This document shows, one piece after another, positions 34,683 to 42,580 of a stretch of DNA of 64,000 nt (position 1 is the stretch's first letter; each line of letters starts with the position of its first letter). The DNA is from Natronomonas salinimetallica. GTDB taxonomy: Archaea > Halobacteriota > Halobacteria > Halobacteriales > Haloarculaceae. The DNA is taken from NCBI RefSeq assembly GCF_013839515.1, contig NZ_JACDNQ010000008.1, positions 50,584-114,583 of the forward strand, written 5' to 3'. The position numbers were made by a program, and so were the translations under genes. The notes below the pieces were generated by a model. It was given only the letters and a program-made list of their open reading frames with translations, was not told the origin of the DNA and made no database searches.

Positions 34683-35113
34683 ACTACCCCGATTCCGTCG
34701 CTTATCGTCTCCGCGATGCCGTTCTCCGTGACGACTTTCACGCGCGCCGGTTTCGTTGTTTCGCCGGTGACCGTGACGGTGGCCGTATCGCCCGGAAGCC
34801 ACAGTCCGGTCCCGGTGACGCCAGCCTTGAGATCACCATCGACGAGCACACTGGTCCCTTCGAGCGTCAGCGTCGTGCTGCCGGTGTTCTTCAGTTCCAG
34901 CGTAAGTTCCTCCGCGCTCTGGTCGTACGTCGCCGAGGTGATCTCGAACTCCGTGTTCAGCGCGTCGATCCCTCTATCGACTTGCTCGCCCTGGGAGTCC
35001 GCCAGCGCGCCCATGCTGCCGACCAGCGAGGGCACGGCGATGCCGGCGGCGACCATCACGCCGACGAAGATGATGACCGCAGAGCCGCTGACGCTAAAAC
35101 CCACGTCGCCCAC
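34679..35113 (-). CDS. arlF: Archaellum stator-type protein ArlF (FlaF)
   Basis: About 140 aa with an N-terminal GFSVSGSAVIIFVGVMVAAG helix and a beta-sandwich, characteristic of ArlF, the partner of ArlG in anchoring the motor to the envelope. Two in-frame GTG codons are possible starts (35113 and 35104); the shorter form begins GFSVSGSA as is usual in the family. A TTTATAAA box lies at 35118-35125, too close for leaderless initiation at either, so the start remains uncertain by three residues. Confidence 0.85.
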   Translation of the reverse strand: MGDVGFSVSGSAVIIFVGVMVAAGIAVPSLVGSMGALADSQGEQVDRGIDALNTEFEITSATYDQSAEELTLELKNTGSTTLTLEGTSVLVDGDLKAGVTGTGLWLPGDTATVTVTGETTKPARVKVVTENGIAETISDGIGVV

Positions 35114-35227
35114 CCCATTTATAAAAGAGTCGCGGATCGACGGACGGGCGTCTGACGGGCCTGGCGTCCGTCGGGGTGTCGTCGGGTCGGCTCATTCGAG
35201 TAGCGTGGAGCGCGGTACCTGCCGGTG

Positions 35228-35333
35228 GGCGACCGGCCTGCAGACCGGTCGCCGCACTCGTCTATTGCTTCTCCCGTGTCGTACTAAATCGGGCAGTCGG
35301 TTTCAGCCCCCGAAACGGCGGGGAATATCGGGG
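35228..35333 (-). ncRNA. Candidate small RNA, copy 1
   Basis: A segment of about 105 bp that is strongly similar to 36364-36471. On the minus strand each copy has a TATA box just upstream (TATATATATA at 35349-35358), an internal CCCCGA/TCGGGG stem, and ends in a GC hairpin (35228-35253, 9-bp stem, 8-nt loop). It lies downstream of a VapB-like antitoxin remnant in both copies. No start-to-stop frame is kept between the copies. It could be an sRNA or a conserved 3' region. Confidence 0.4.
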
Positions 35334-35366
35334 CGGCGGAGCGGGCTGTATATATATAAGGGCAGG

Positions 35367-35498
35367 TCAGCGTGAGGCGGACGCGGCGTCTTCGAGTGCC
35401 TCGGCAGCGCTGTCGGGGAGCGTTCCGAAGCCCTCGCGCTTTCGGGGTTTGAGGCGCTCGTAGACCTCCTCCCGCAGGCCGATCGTCTTCGTTCCCAC
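35367..35498 (-). pseudogene. VapB-like antitoxin, internally deleted
   Basis: Reads GTKTIGLREEVYERLKPRK then jumps to REGFGTLPDSAAEALEDAA. Compared with the intact paralogue at 36502-36696, exactly 21 residues (63 bp, in frame) are missing from the middle, including most of the helix with DLVDRLVEER. It has GTG instead of ATG and has lost the TATA box. No VapC toxin follows. It is either a dead remnant or a much shortened antitoxin. Confidence 0.7.
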
Positions 35499-35651
35499 AG
35501 TTGTGTACACGAACACGAGTACGCATCGACCTAGGGGGAACGAACGGCTCATACCACCGGCCTGCAGCCCACCATACGGGACTTGACCACTCTTATCCTG
35601 CACAGCGATGCGTCCATTACATCTATTACAACAGATTACATACCGACGAGC

Positions 35652-36008
35652 ATGCCGATCGATATCGAACGCTTCGAGACTGATCCTGAGGAGGAGCTGA
35701 ACGCTCAGGGTCGCACGAACGCGGCGGCGGTCCTCTCGTTTCTCGCCTCCTCTCCCGATCGAGCGTACACGCCGAAAGAGATTCACGAAGCGACTGGTCT
35801 CCCACGCGGGAGTGTCGGCGTCGTGCTCTCTCGGTTGGAAGACCGCGGGCTCGTCCGGCACCGGGGTGAATACTGGGCGATCGCCGCCGATGAGGCCGTG
35901 GAAAAAACGCTCAGTTCGATGCGGGCAGCCCAGGCCGCGACCGATCGGTTCGGGCCGGAGGATCCCGAGGAATGGGGACCGGGGGTCGAAGACGACGAGG
36001 AGACGTGA
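35652..36008 (+). CDS. Winged-helix (MarR-like) protein, likely antitoxin or repressor
   Basis: A 118-aa protein with a winged HTH (VLSFLASSPDRAYTPKEIHEATGLPRGSVGVVLSRLEDRGLV RHRGEYW region, residues about 25-80) and an acidic C-terminal tail. ATTACATCTATTAC (35615-35628) is at -27 to the ATG at 35652. Its stop abuts the ATG of a PemK/MazF-like gene, making it a probable antitoxin or autoregulator for that gene. A degenerate copy lies at 37762-38068. Confidence 0.75.
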   Translation: MPIDIERFETDPEEELNAQGRTNAAAVLSFLASSPDRAYTPKEIHEATGLPRGSVGVVLSRLEDRGLVRHRGEYWAIAADEAVEKTLSSMRAAQAATDRFGPEDPEEWGPGVEDDEET

Positions 36009-36344
36009 ATGAAGGCCACCCAGGGGGATGTCTGGTGGGGGCCAGCACCGCACAAGTCCGATCCCGCGTACCGACCGTGGCTCGTCGTCAGCGACGACGC
36101 GCATCCGTTCGCCAGCGAGGAGTGTATCGTCGTCGGAATGACGACACAAGGGCATGCAGACGGGATCAAGGTCTCGAACGAGGCGTGGGTTCGCGGCGGT
36201 TCGGAGCAAGAGGCGTACATCTCCCCGTGGTACGTGACGACGATCAAACACCAGGACACGGAGAACCGACAGGGTGAGCTAGCGGAGCGCCTCGTTGTTG
36301 AAGCGATCGAGGCACTGCATCGCTACACGCCGATACGGAGCTGA
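36009..36344 (+). CDS. PemK/MazF-like toxin, 111 aa
   Basis: The N-terminal GDVWWGPAPHKSDPAYRPWL resembles the beta-barrel opening of PemK/MazF ribonucleases; further segments VVSDDAHPFASEECIVVGMTT and EAYISPWYVTTIK fit that fold. These toxins cut mRNA at short motifs. It begins directly after the HTH gene, giving a two-gene operon. A 60-bp nearly identical fragment of its 5' part is found at 36772-36833. Confidence 0.78.
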   Translation: MKATQGDVWWGPAPHKSDPAYRPWLVVSDDAHPFASEECIVVGMTTQGHADGIKVSNEAWVRGGSEQEAYISPWYVTTIKHQDTENRQGELAERLVVEAIEALHRYTPIRS

Positions 36345-36363
36345 TATGTGTGTACGTCACTGT

Positions 36364-36471
36364 TGACCGGCCAGGCGGCCGGTCGCTGTACTCGTCGATT
36401 ACTTCTCCCGTGTCGTACTACATCGGGCAGTGGTTTCAGCCCCCGAAACGACGGGGAATATCGGGGCGTGG
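36364..36471 (-). ncRNA. Candidate small RNA, copy 2
   Basis: The second copy of the segment at 35228-35333. TATA-like CTATTTATAAAC (complement of 36483-36494) lies just before it, and it ends in a perfect hairpin GACCGGCC-aggc-GGCCGGTC (36365-36384). The internal stem CCCCGA/TCGGGG is retained. The core GACCGG/CCGGTC pairing is conserved while outer and inner pairs differ, suggesting selection on structure. Not homologous to any RNA family I recognise. Confidence 0.4.
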
Positions 36472-36501
36472 GGGAGCGGAGCGTTTATAAATAGTGTTCG
36501 G

Positions 36502-36696
36502 TCAACGCGACGCGTTGGCCGCGTCTTCGAGTGCCTCGGCAGCGCCGTCGGGGAGCGTTCCGAAGCCCTCGCGCCAGTCCGTCCGGCGCTCCTCGACGAG
36601 TCGGTCGACGAGGTCGCTGAAGCTCTCGTCCTCGCGCTTGCGGGCCTTCAGTCGCTCGTAAACCTCCTCCCGCAGGCCGATCGTCTTCGTTCCCAT
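36502..36696 (-). CDS. VapB-family antitoxin, orphan, 64 aa
   Basis: Intact 64-aa VapB-like protein: a short strand and helix (GTKTIGLREEVYERLKARKRE) then FSDLVDRLVEERRTDW and an acidic C-terminal helix for toxin binding. The ATG at 36696 has the palindromic TATA box TGTATATATACA (36711-36722) at -27. No VapC-type PIN gene follows; instead there is the candidate small RNA copy 2. It may neutralise a toxin elsewhere or be a relic. Confidence 0.75.
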   Translation of the reverse strand: MGTKTIGLREEVYERLKARKREDESFSDLVDRLVEERRTDWREGFGTLPDGAAEALEDAANASR

Positions 36697-36771
36697 ACGT
36701 CGTGTTTGTGTGTATATATACAAATGCGTATCGCCGCGAGAGGCGACCTACCACGCCCGATACACGCAGAG

Positions 36772-36833
36772 AGATGTCCGGTGGGGGCCAGCACCGCACA
36801 AGTCCGATCCCGCGTACCGACCGTGGCTCGTCG
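36772..36833 (+). pseudogene. Fragment of PemK-like toxin gene
   Basis: About 60 bp nearly identical to codons 7-27 of the toxin gene at 36009 (peptide WGPAPHKSDPAYRPWLV). There is no start codon context or downstream continuation. It shows that the toxin gene or its template was duplicated recently and mostly lost. Confidence 0.75.
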
Positions 36834-36870
36834 CCGGGCGGTACCGGTGGTTCGGTCGAAACGGTTACGT

Positions 36871-36895
36871 ATATTCCCATCTAAAGTGGGAATAT
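36871..36895. promoter_or_regulatory. Palindromic operator of the AbrB/PIN toxin-antitoxin operon
   Basis: A perfect inverted repeat ATATTCCCA-tctaaag-TGGGAATAT with 9-bp arms covers the region from the TATA-like box to the start codon at 36894. AbrB-type antitoxins bind such palindromes and repress their own operon, so this is the expected autoregulatory site. Confidence 0.7.
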
Positions 36896-37178
36896 GTCCA
36901 GGGTAGATTCGAAAGGACGGATCGTCCTCCCGAAGGAGGTCCGCGAGCGTCTCGACATCACGCCCGGTACCGAGGTGGAAGTACACGAGGAAAACGGGAA
37001 AGCGGTCGTCAAACCCGAGGTGGACCCCGACGACATCCTCGAGCGGATGGAGCGACTGGTCGCCGAAACCTCCGCCGGCGAAAACGAGTCGCCGCCGGCC
37101 CGAGACGCTCCCGATCCGGTCGCTGAAAAACACAGGGACGCGGTCCGACGAGGGGCGGGACGGGACGACGATGCGTGA
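36894..37178 (+). CDS. AbrB/SpoVT-type antitoxin, 94 aa
   Basis: The N-terminal swapped-hairpin domain reads SRVDSKGRIVLPKEVRERLD, followed by ITPGTEVEVHEENGKAVVKPE, as in MazE/AbrB/VapB antitoxins. The C-terminal half is acidic and disordered, the toxin-binding portion. It overlaps the PIN gene by 8 bp and starts within a perfect palindrome, indicating autoregulation. Confidence 0.85.
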   Translation: MSRVDSKGRIVLPKEVRERLDITPGTEVEVHEENGKAVVKPEVDPDDILERMERLVAETSAGENESPPARDAPDPVAEKHRDAVRRGAGRDDDA

Positions 37179-37635
37179 CGGCGGGCCGTACCTGCTCGAC
37201 GTCGGTGTGATCGCCCTCGCACACGCGAACACCCCGGTCCGGGAGGCTGCGCTTCCGTACGTCCGCGAGGCCGTCGCCGGCGCTATCGACGCCGTGGTGC
37301 CGTATCCCGCGGTGGTCGGCGCACACGCGGTGTTGACGGCGTATTACGGCTACTCGAACGAGGACGCGTCCCGACTGCTCGGGAACTTCCTCGACGCGAG
37401 ACGGATCCACTGGTGTGACGGCCCCTCGGAGGGGGCCGTTCGTGGCGGACTCGCCCGGGCGGGCGAGGCGAACGTCGGCGGGTGGGACGGCTACTACGCG
37501 CAGGTGGCGATCGAGGAGGGCGTCGAAACCGTGGCGACGGTCGACGACAACTTCGAGCGCTTCGACGCGTTCGATACCGAGGTCATCCTCTCCGCCGAGG
37601 AGTTCGTGGAGTTGGATCGGTTTCTCGGTGGATGA
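37171..37635 (+). CDS. PIN-domain toxin (VapC-like), 154 aa
   Basis: PIN-fold ribonuclease: acidic residues at LLDVGVIALAH near the N terminus and at GGWDGYYAQVA and ATVDDNFERFD in the C-terminal part. The usual second acidic residue (Glu in the central helix) seems replaced in PYPAVVGAHAVLTAYYG, which is seen in this haloarchaeal PIN subfamily as I recall. With the AbrB-type antitoxin it forms a type II pair, probably cutting RNA. Confidence 0.82.
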   Translation: MRDGGPYLLDVGVIALAHANTPVREAALPYVREAVAGAIDAVVPYPAVVGAHAVLTAYYGYSNEDASRLLGNFLDARRIHWCDGPSEGAVRGGLARAGEANVGGWDGYYAQVAIEEGVETVATVDDNFERFDAFDTEVILSAEEFVELDRFLGG

Positions 37636-37761
37636 GTCGCGTGGTTGCGTCCGAAGCGCCGTTCCGTGGGTGAAGCCGAGGCGGGGTTTCTTGAGGGTCA
37701 CGATCACGAGGAGTACCCTCCGGTGCTCCGGATCGCCTCGGAAACCGACCACGAGCACCGA

Positions 37762-38068
37762 GGGGGAGTTGCAAGCCGGGGGCGTACGAACGCGGCGGAG
37801 GGCCTCTCGTTTCTCGCCTCCTCTCCCGGTCGAGCGTACACGCCAAAGGAGATTCACAAAGCGACTGGCCTCCCACGCGGGAGTGTCTCTCTCGATTGGA
37901 AGACCGCGGGCTCGTCCGGCACCGAGGTGAATACTGGGCGATCGCCGCCGATGAGGCTGTGGAAAAAACGCTCAGTTCGATACGGGCAGCCCAGGCCACG
38001 ACCGATCGGTTCGGGCCGGGAGACCCCGACAAATGGGGACCGGAGACCGAAGACAACGGGGAAAAATA
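37762..38068 (+). pseudogene. Degenerate copy of the winged-helix TA regulator
   Basis: Nearly identical to the HTH gene at 35652-36008 over about 300 bp, but a 10-bp deletion after GGGAGTGTC (missing GGCGTCGTGC) shifts the frame just after the recognition helix. The remainder continues in another frame to AAAAATAA at 38068. No toxin follows. It marks a second decayed HTH/PemK module. Confidence 0.82.
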
Positions 38069-38248
38069 AATTAAATTCCAAATTTCCCTACATCTCGCAT
38101 TCGATCTCGATTCGGTTACATCGCTACTTTTTGTCCGTCTCGGTTTTGTTCGACTCGGAGTCGCCGTCACTCTTGAGTATGAGCGTCTGTTTCTATCGTC
38201 TCGCTTATCCGCCCCCCCAGACTCGTTGGCATCCATCATGTCGTCGAG

Positions 38249-38470
38249 CTACCGCTGTGCCCACTCGGCGTCTGCGTACCTGGCCATCAGGGACTCCGCC
38301 CGGGCAAGCCCCCCAAGGCGGTCGACTGCCCACCTGCGGTCGATACGCTTGATGAACGTCATCTCAACCTCCCCGAGGTTGTCGTTCAGCGGCTCCAAAC
38401 TAGACTCGTAGCCGACCCGGATGAGGCCGTCTCTCAGTTCCATTCCTGACGATGACGCCGCGAGATTCAA
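38249..38470 (-). pseudogene. Short frame of unknown function, apparently truncated by a stop codon
   Basis: The frame MELRDGLIRVGYESSLEPLN... ESLMARYADAEWAQR ends in TAG at 38249-38251, but the same frame stays open after it (LDDMMDANESGGADK). The sequence looks protein-like before the stop (regular hydrophobic pattern). It may be a gene with a premature stop or an old remnant at the edge of the TA island. No family recognised. Confidence 0.45.
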
Positions 38471-38704
38471 TTTTGGATCGGAGTTCTGTCAGATGATCGG
38501 TCTCGTCTAAACAGCCAACAGACGCGGCAGCGAGAAACGAACATCGGTTCATACAGTATAAGAAGGTCTCAGGGTATATAATGAAAAGTGGTATTTCGGT
38601 GTTCAAACCGCGTTTATAACCGCCGCTGCACGGTTGAAGAAAGCAAAAAGGTAGATCGGTAGATTATAGCCAGACATCTTTACTACCGTTAGAAATATCT
38701 GAGC

Positions 38705-39397
38705 CTACAAACTGACTCCCTGTCCTTCTTCAATTATTTCCGGAACATTTAGTCGTACAGTACTCTGGCCACCCGAAGCAGTTGTGATGGTCACTTGTGC
38801 TTCATCACCGGACGTAAGCGGAAGATCATTAATTGGATTACTATCAACCGAACCACCGGTGCCAAATGCGTCAATAGCTCCTTCAGAACCATCTGTAACA
38901 AGGAATAAAGACACACGGTCTGAGCTACTAGCGAGTTGACCATTACCGGACGGTCCAGCATCAGACCCAAGAGCCGCACTTGAGCCTAACGCTCCCGTGA
39001 TACTACCTGACGACTGGAAGGCTGAAGCAGCAAAACTTGATTGCACGATTGGGACCGTGTCAGCGGAACCGCTTCCAACGTACTCAACAGTCCCAGAGGT
39101 GAGGTCAATCGGGTCAGATCCAGGGGTCAAACTCAATCGCAATTCAACGACCTGAATTTCAACATTGGAACTGTCGTCGGTGACGACTTCAGCACTGGCG
39201 CTACCCACTTGGACTCCATTCGATACCTGATTTGTGCTTTCTTCGCCCGTTGCCTCTGCTTGACTTTGCAGGAACCCGGCAGTGTTGATCAGCACGCCTG
39301 CCGCGATTGCCGCCACCAGCACAAGCGCGATGAACACGATGAGGGTACCAATCCCCACCTGACCGCGGTCCTCCGCTTTTGATTCGTTTCTGAACAT
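38705..39397 (-). CDS. arlB: Archaellin, third in tandem array
   Basis: A 230-aa archaellin with the class III signal [20 protein letters not shown]; pre-pilin peptidase should cut after the Gly before QVGIG. The hydrophobic helix packs into the filament core and the C-terminal beta domain is exposed. The signal and helix are nearly identical to the two upstream archaellins while the exposed domain is distinct and of lower GC. It starts three bases after the previous stop. Confidence 0.93.
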   Translation of the reverse strand: MFRNESKAEDRGQVGIGTLIVFIALVLVAAIAAGVLINTAGFLQSQAEATGEESTNQVSNGVQVGSASAEVVTDDSSNVEIQVVELRLSLTPGSDPIDLTSGTVEYVGSGSADTVPIVQSSFAASAFQSSGSITGALGSSAALGSDAGPSGNGQLASSSDRVSLFLVTDGSEGAIDAFGTGGSVDSNPINDLPLTSGDEAQVTITTASGGQSTVRLNVPEIIEEGQGVSL

Positions 39398-39400
39398 GAT

Positions 39401-39970
39401 TTACACTTTCTCCGGGAAGTCGGGTGATTGACCGACACGGAGCGTTTTGAATGTTTGCGCACCGCTAGCCGTCGTGAGTGTCAATTCTACCTCATCACCG
39501 GCACCAAGAGAAGTTAGTGCAGATGTCATATCGATTTCAATCTCGTATACGTCTCCTTGACTCTCTAATACGTTATTACCAGTAGTTTCTGCAGTCACAG
39601 CGCTGATACCGTTGGCGCCGAGATTGCTATCACCGTTTAGTGGATCGTTATCAAGTGTGGTAGTAGAGTCACCAACAAGCTGTATTTCGGCATCATCGAG
39701 ATTGACTGGGTCCGAACCGGATCGAAGTGAAACTGTCAGTGTGACCGTATCGCCACCACTACTGGCAACTGCTGATGTAACATCGACACCGTTCGACACC
39801 TGATTTGTGCTTTCTTCGCCCGTTGCCTCTGCTTGACTTTGCAGGAACCCGGCGGTGTTAATAAGTACCCCAGCCGCAATTGCCGCCACCAGCACGAGCG
39901 CGATGAAGACGATGAGGGTACCGATCCCTACCTGACCGCGGTCCTCCGCTTTTGATTCGTTTCTGAACAT
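39401..39970 (-). CDS. arlB: Archaellin, second in tandem array
   Basis: A 189-aa archaellin sharing the first 62 residues ([20 protein letters not shown]...) with the third copy almost exactly. The C terminus is different (ends SPDFPEKV rather than GVSL). It lies two bases after the first archaellin and three bases before the third, so all three are co-transcribed. The pattern suggests gene conversion of the N-terminal half. Confidence 0.93.
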   Translation of the reverse strand: MFRNESKAEDRGQVGIGTLIVFIALVLVAAIAAGVLINTAGFLQSQAEATGEESTNQVSNGVDVTSAVASSGGDTVTLTVSLRSGSDPVNLDDAEIQLVGDSTTTLDNDPLNGDSNLGANGISAVTAETTGNNVLESQGDVYEIEIDMTSALTSLGAGDEVELTLTTASGAQTFKTLRVGQSPDFPEKV

Positions 39971-39972
39971 TG

Positions 39973-40530
39973 TTACAGACTCACCGCACCTCCATGTCCT
40001 TCAAGCGGATCGGGGACTCTAAGAACAGTCTGGGTCTGGCCACCGTTACCAGCCGTGACCGTCACCTCAATCTCGTTACCGGGTTCTAGCCCATTAGTAC
40101 CCAGAGAATCTGTGCCAACAGTTTGAAGCTGGGACTGACTGATCGCAATATTCGCTCTCTCAGTTGAGTCGCTTAGTGTGTTTGAGCTAGGCGTGAGCGT
40201 CGTTGTGCCTCCCGGACCAATCAACTCAACTTCCGCATTACCGAGATCAATCGCATCAGATCCTGGTGCAAGGCCCACGCGAATGGTTGCAGAGTCTACG
40301 ACAGCAGGACTACTGGTGACAGTCCCGGTCGCGCCAAAGACCTGCAGCGAATCACTCACCTGACTCGTACTTTCTTCTCCCGTTGCCTCTGCCTGTGATT
40401 GCAGGAACCCGGCGGTGTTGATCAGCACCCCAGCCGCGATCGCCGCCACCAGCACGAGGGCGATGAACACGATGAGGGTGCCGATCCCCACCTGACCGCG
40501 ATCCTGCGTTTCTGTGTCTGTGTCGAACAT
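39973..40530 (-). CDS. arlB: Archaellin, first in tandem array
   Basis: A 185-aa archaellin ([20 protein letters not shown]). The same signal peptide and helix as the two following copies but with a different N-terminal leader and a beta domain ending GGAVSL. It is the first gene of the operon. No TATA box is present at -27 of the ATG (40530); the nearest strong one is at about 40674-40686. Confidence 0.93.
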   Translation of the reverse strand: MFDTDTETQDRGQVGIGTLIVFIALVLVAAIAAGVLINTAGFLQSQAEATGEESTSQVSDSLQVFGATGTVTSSPAVVDSATIRVGLAPGSDAIDLGNAEVELIGPGGTTTLTPSSNTLSDSTERANIAISQSQLQTVGTDSLGTNGLEPGNEIEVTVTAGNGGQTQTVLRVPDPLEGHGGAVSL

Positions 40531-40673
40531 GCTTTCTATTGCACGCCCGCCGACCCCCCTCGCTGGGGATGCGCCTCGGACGTTATCGGAGTCTACAGAC
40601 CTATTCCCCCTAAAAGCGCGAGCGAACTCCACCCGCGTATTCGGTTTCGAATTGGGGAGTAACTCGGAAGCAA

Positions 40674-40686
40674 GGTTTATATATAT
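40674..40686 (-). promoter_or_regulatory. Candidate archaellin promoter with long leader
   Basis: GATATATATAAACC read on the minus strand is the only strong TATA box upstream of the archaellin operon. Transcription from it would start near 40655 and give an untranslated leader of about 125 nt, unusual for a haloarchaeon in which most transcripts here appear leaderless. Confidence 0.5.
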
Positions 40687-40745
40687 CGACGCTGTCCCGG
40701 ACGCCTCGGCGGGGGTCGGAAATCGGTCGGGCGGCCGTGTGGGGG

Positions 40746-41432
40746 CTACCGAGTCCGCTCCTTTTCGACCTGCGTCGCCATCGCGAGATACACCGCGATC
40801 ACGAGAAGCACCACCGCCCCCGCGCCCGCGACGCCGAGGGCGTCCGCGCCGAGGAACATCGGCTCGTCGCGGGAGACCGGAAGGAACGTGTGATGGAGGT
40901 CCCCGCGGACCGGGACGAAGTAATCGACGGTCGTATCGAGGGCGTACCACGCCGTCGCGACGCCGACGCCCGCCGGCGAGAAGTCGGCGATCCGGTGTAA
41001 CACGAACGCCTGTAACACCATCGCGGCGTGACTCCAGATCAGGAACTGCCGCATCACCGGATGCAGGTAGCTGAACTCCGCCCAGAAGGTGAGATGCATC
41101 CAGACGGTCCACCCGCCCAGGACGACGTTGCCGAAGAACGCCAGGGCGATCAGCCACTCCCGTGGGTGGCCGAGTTTCCACGTCGCGAGCGCGAGGGCGA
41201 TGAGCAGCGTCGCGACGGGGCTGTCGGGGACGAAGAGCCACATCTCGGCCGGCGTTCGGGCGAACTGGAAGCCATAATAGTAGAAGCCGAAGGCCGTCCC
41301 CGCGAGGTTTACGAGGACGATCGGCCAGACGAGGTTCAACGCGAGGTTCTCGATGGACGCCGGCAGCGGCGCGACGTAACGGGGGAGATCCTCGCGGGGG
41401 ACGTCGGATTCGAAGAGCCCGCGGGCGTTCAT
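40746..41432 (-). CDS. DUF1405 family membrane protein, 228 aa
   Basis: A 228-aa protein with about six membrane segments and the DUF1405 landmarks [43 protein letters not shown]-like [14 protein letters not shown] and [16 protein letters not shown]. No enzymatic or transport role is established. It is on the same strand as, but separated from, the archaellin operon. Confidence 0.82.
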   Translation of the reverse strand: MNARGLFESDVPREDLPRYVAPLPASIENLALNLVWPIVLVNLAGTAFGFYYYGFQFARTPAEMWLFVPDSPVATLLIALALATWKLGHPREWLIALAFFGNVVLGGWTVWMHLTFWAEFSYLHPVMRQFLIWSHAAMVLQAFVLHRIADFSPAGVGVATAWYALDTTVDYFVPVRGDLHHTFLPVSRDEPMFLGADALGVAGAGAVVLLVIAVYLAMATQVEKERTR

Positions 41433-41568
41433 ACCGACCACTCCGGGCGGGCGAATAAAAACACCCCCGAGAGCGGCCGGCGGCCGATCGCGGCCCGTTC
41501 GGCGAACCGACGGTAAATGACCGGGGGGAACGACACGGATTAAGTGTGTTCGGCCCCAACCAAACGGC

Positions 41569-42474
41569 ATGAGTGAAACGGACCTCGAGGAACTCAAGCG
41601 TGGGACGGACCTCGTAAAGCGTGGTTTCGCGAAGATGCAGAAGGGCGGCGTTATCATGGACGTCGTCACGCGCGAGCAGGCCCGCGTCGCGGAGGACGCC
41701 GGCGCTGTCGCCGTCATGTCGCTCGAAGCGGTCCCCGCCGACATCCGCAAGCGCGGCGGCGTCGCCCGGATGGCCGACCCCGGCGCCCTAGAGGAGATCA
41801 TCGACGAGGTCTCGATCCCCGTGATGGGAAAGGCCCGTATCGGCCACACTGCCGAGGCCCAGATCCTCGAGGCGACCGGCGCGGACATGATCGACGAGTC
41901 GGAGGTCCTCACCACTGCCGACGAGCGATACCACATCGACAAACGGGCGTTCACGTCGCCGTTCGTCTGCGGGGCCAGAAACCTCGGGGAGGCGTTGCGC
42001 CGGATCGACGAGGGCGCGGCGCTGATCCGCACGAAGGGCGAGGCCGGGACCGGCGACGTAAACCAGGCCGTCACCCACCAGCGCAACATCCAGCGCTCGA
42101 TCCGCAAGCTCTCGGGGATGGAATACGAGGAGCGCGACGAGTGGGCCAGAGAACACGAAGCCCCCCGCGATCTCGTCCACGAGACCGCTGACATGGGCCG
42201 ACTGCCGGTCGTCAACTTCGCCGCCGGCGGGATCGCGACCCCCGCCGACGCTGCGCTCATGATGCAACTCGGCTGTGACGGCATCTTCGTCGGGTCGGGC
42301 ATCTTCGGCGCGGAGGATCCCACCGAGATGGGGACCGCGATCGTCGGGGCCGTCAACAACTACGACGATCCGGAGAAACTCCGCGACATCGCCAAGGGGA
42401 TCGGCAAGGGCATGAAAGGCCAGGCCAACGAGACGATGCCCGAAGAGGAGAAACTGCAGGGTCGCGGTGTGTGA
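41569..42474 (+). CDS. pdxS: Pyridoxal 5'-phosphate synthase, lyase subunit
   Basis: PdxS makes PLP from glyceraldehyde 3-phosphate, ribose 5-phosphate and ammonia from PdxT. The 301-aa barrel carries [17 protein letters not shown], the phosphate loop, catalytic Lys in [10 protein letters not shown] and the conserved [17 protein letters not shown] and GIFVGSGIF. pdxT is not adjacent. Start at the ATG 41569. Confidence 0.96.
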   Translation: MSETDLEELKRGTDLVKRGFAKMQKGGVIMDVVTREQARVAEDAGAVAVMSLEAVPADIRKRGGVARMADPGALEEIIDEVSIPVMGKARIGHTAEAQILEATGADMIDESEVLTTADERYHIDKRAFTSPFVCGARNLGEALRRIDEGAALIRTKGEAGTGDVNQAVTHQRNIQRSIRKLSGMEYEERDEWAREHEAPRDLVHETADMGRLPVVNFAAGGIATPADAALMMQLGCDGIFVGSGIFGAEDPTEMGTAIVGAVNNYDDPEKLRDIAKGIGKGMKGQANETMPEEEKLQGRGV

Positions 42475-42580
42475 GTAGCTCCGGGACGCTCGGCCCGAGC
42501 CATCTGTCCCCCCGAGGCGCGGAGACCGGTCTCGCCGCACGCTCCGAAGCTTCTAATCGGTCGGGACCGAATCGGTAGAT

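Noticed and set aside
35228-35333. CRISPR repeat interpretation of the GTTTCAG-containing duplicated segment
   Set aside because: Although TTTCAG resembles haloarchaeal CRISPR repeats, there are only two copies over 1 kb apart, each about 105 bp long, with no spacers.
36430-36906. 158-codon + strand frame across the VapB region
   Set aside because: It is antisense to the VapB antitoxin and combines the structured segment, the PemK fragment and the AbrB promoter, with no continuous homology.
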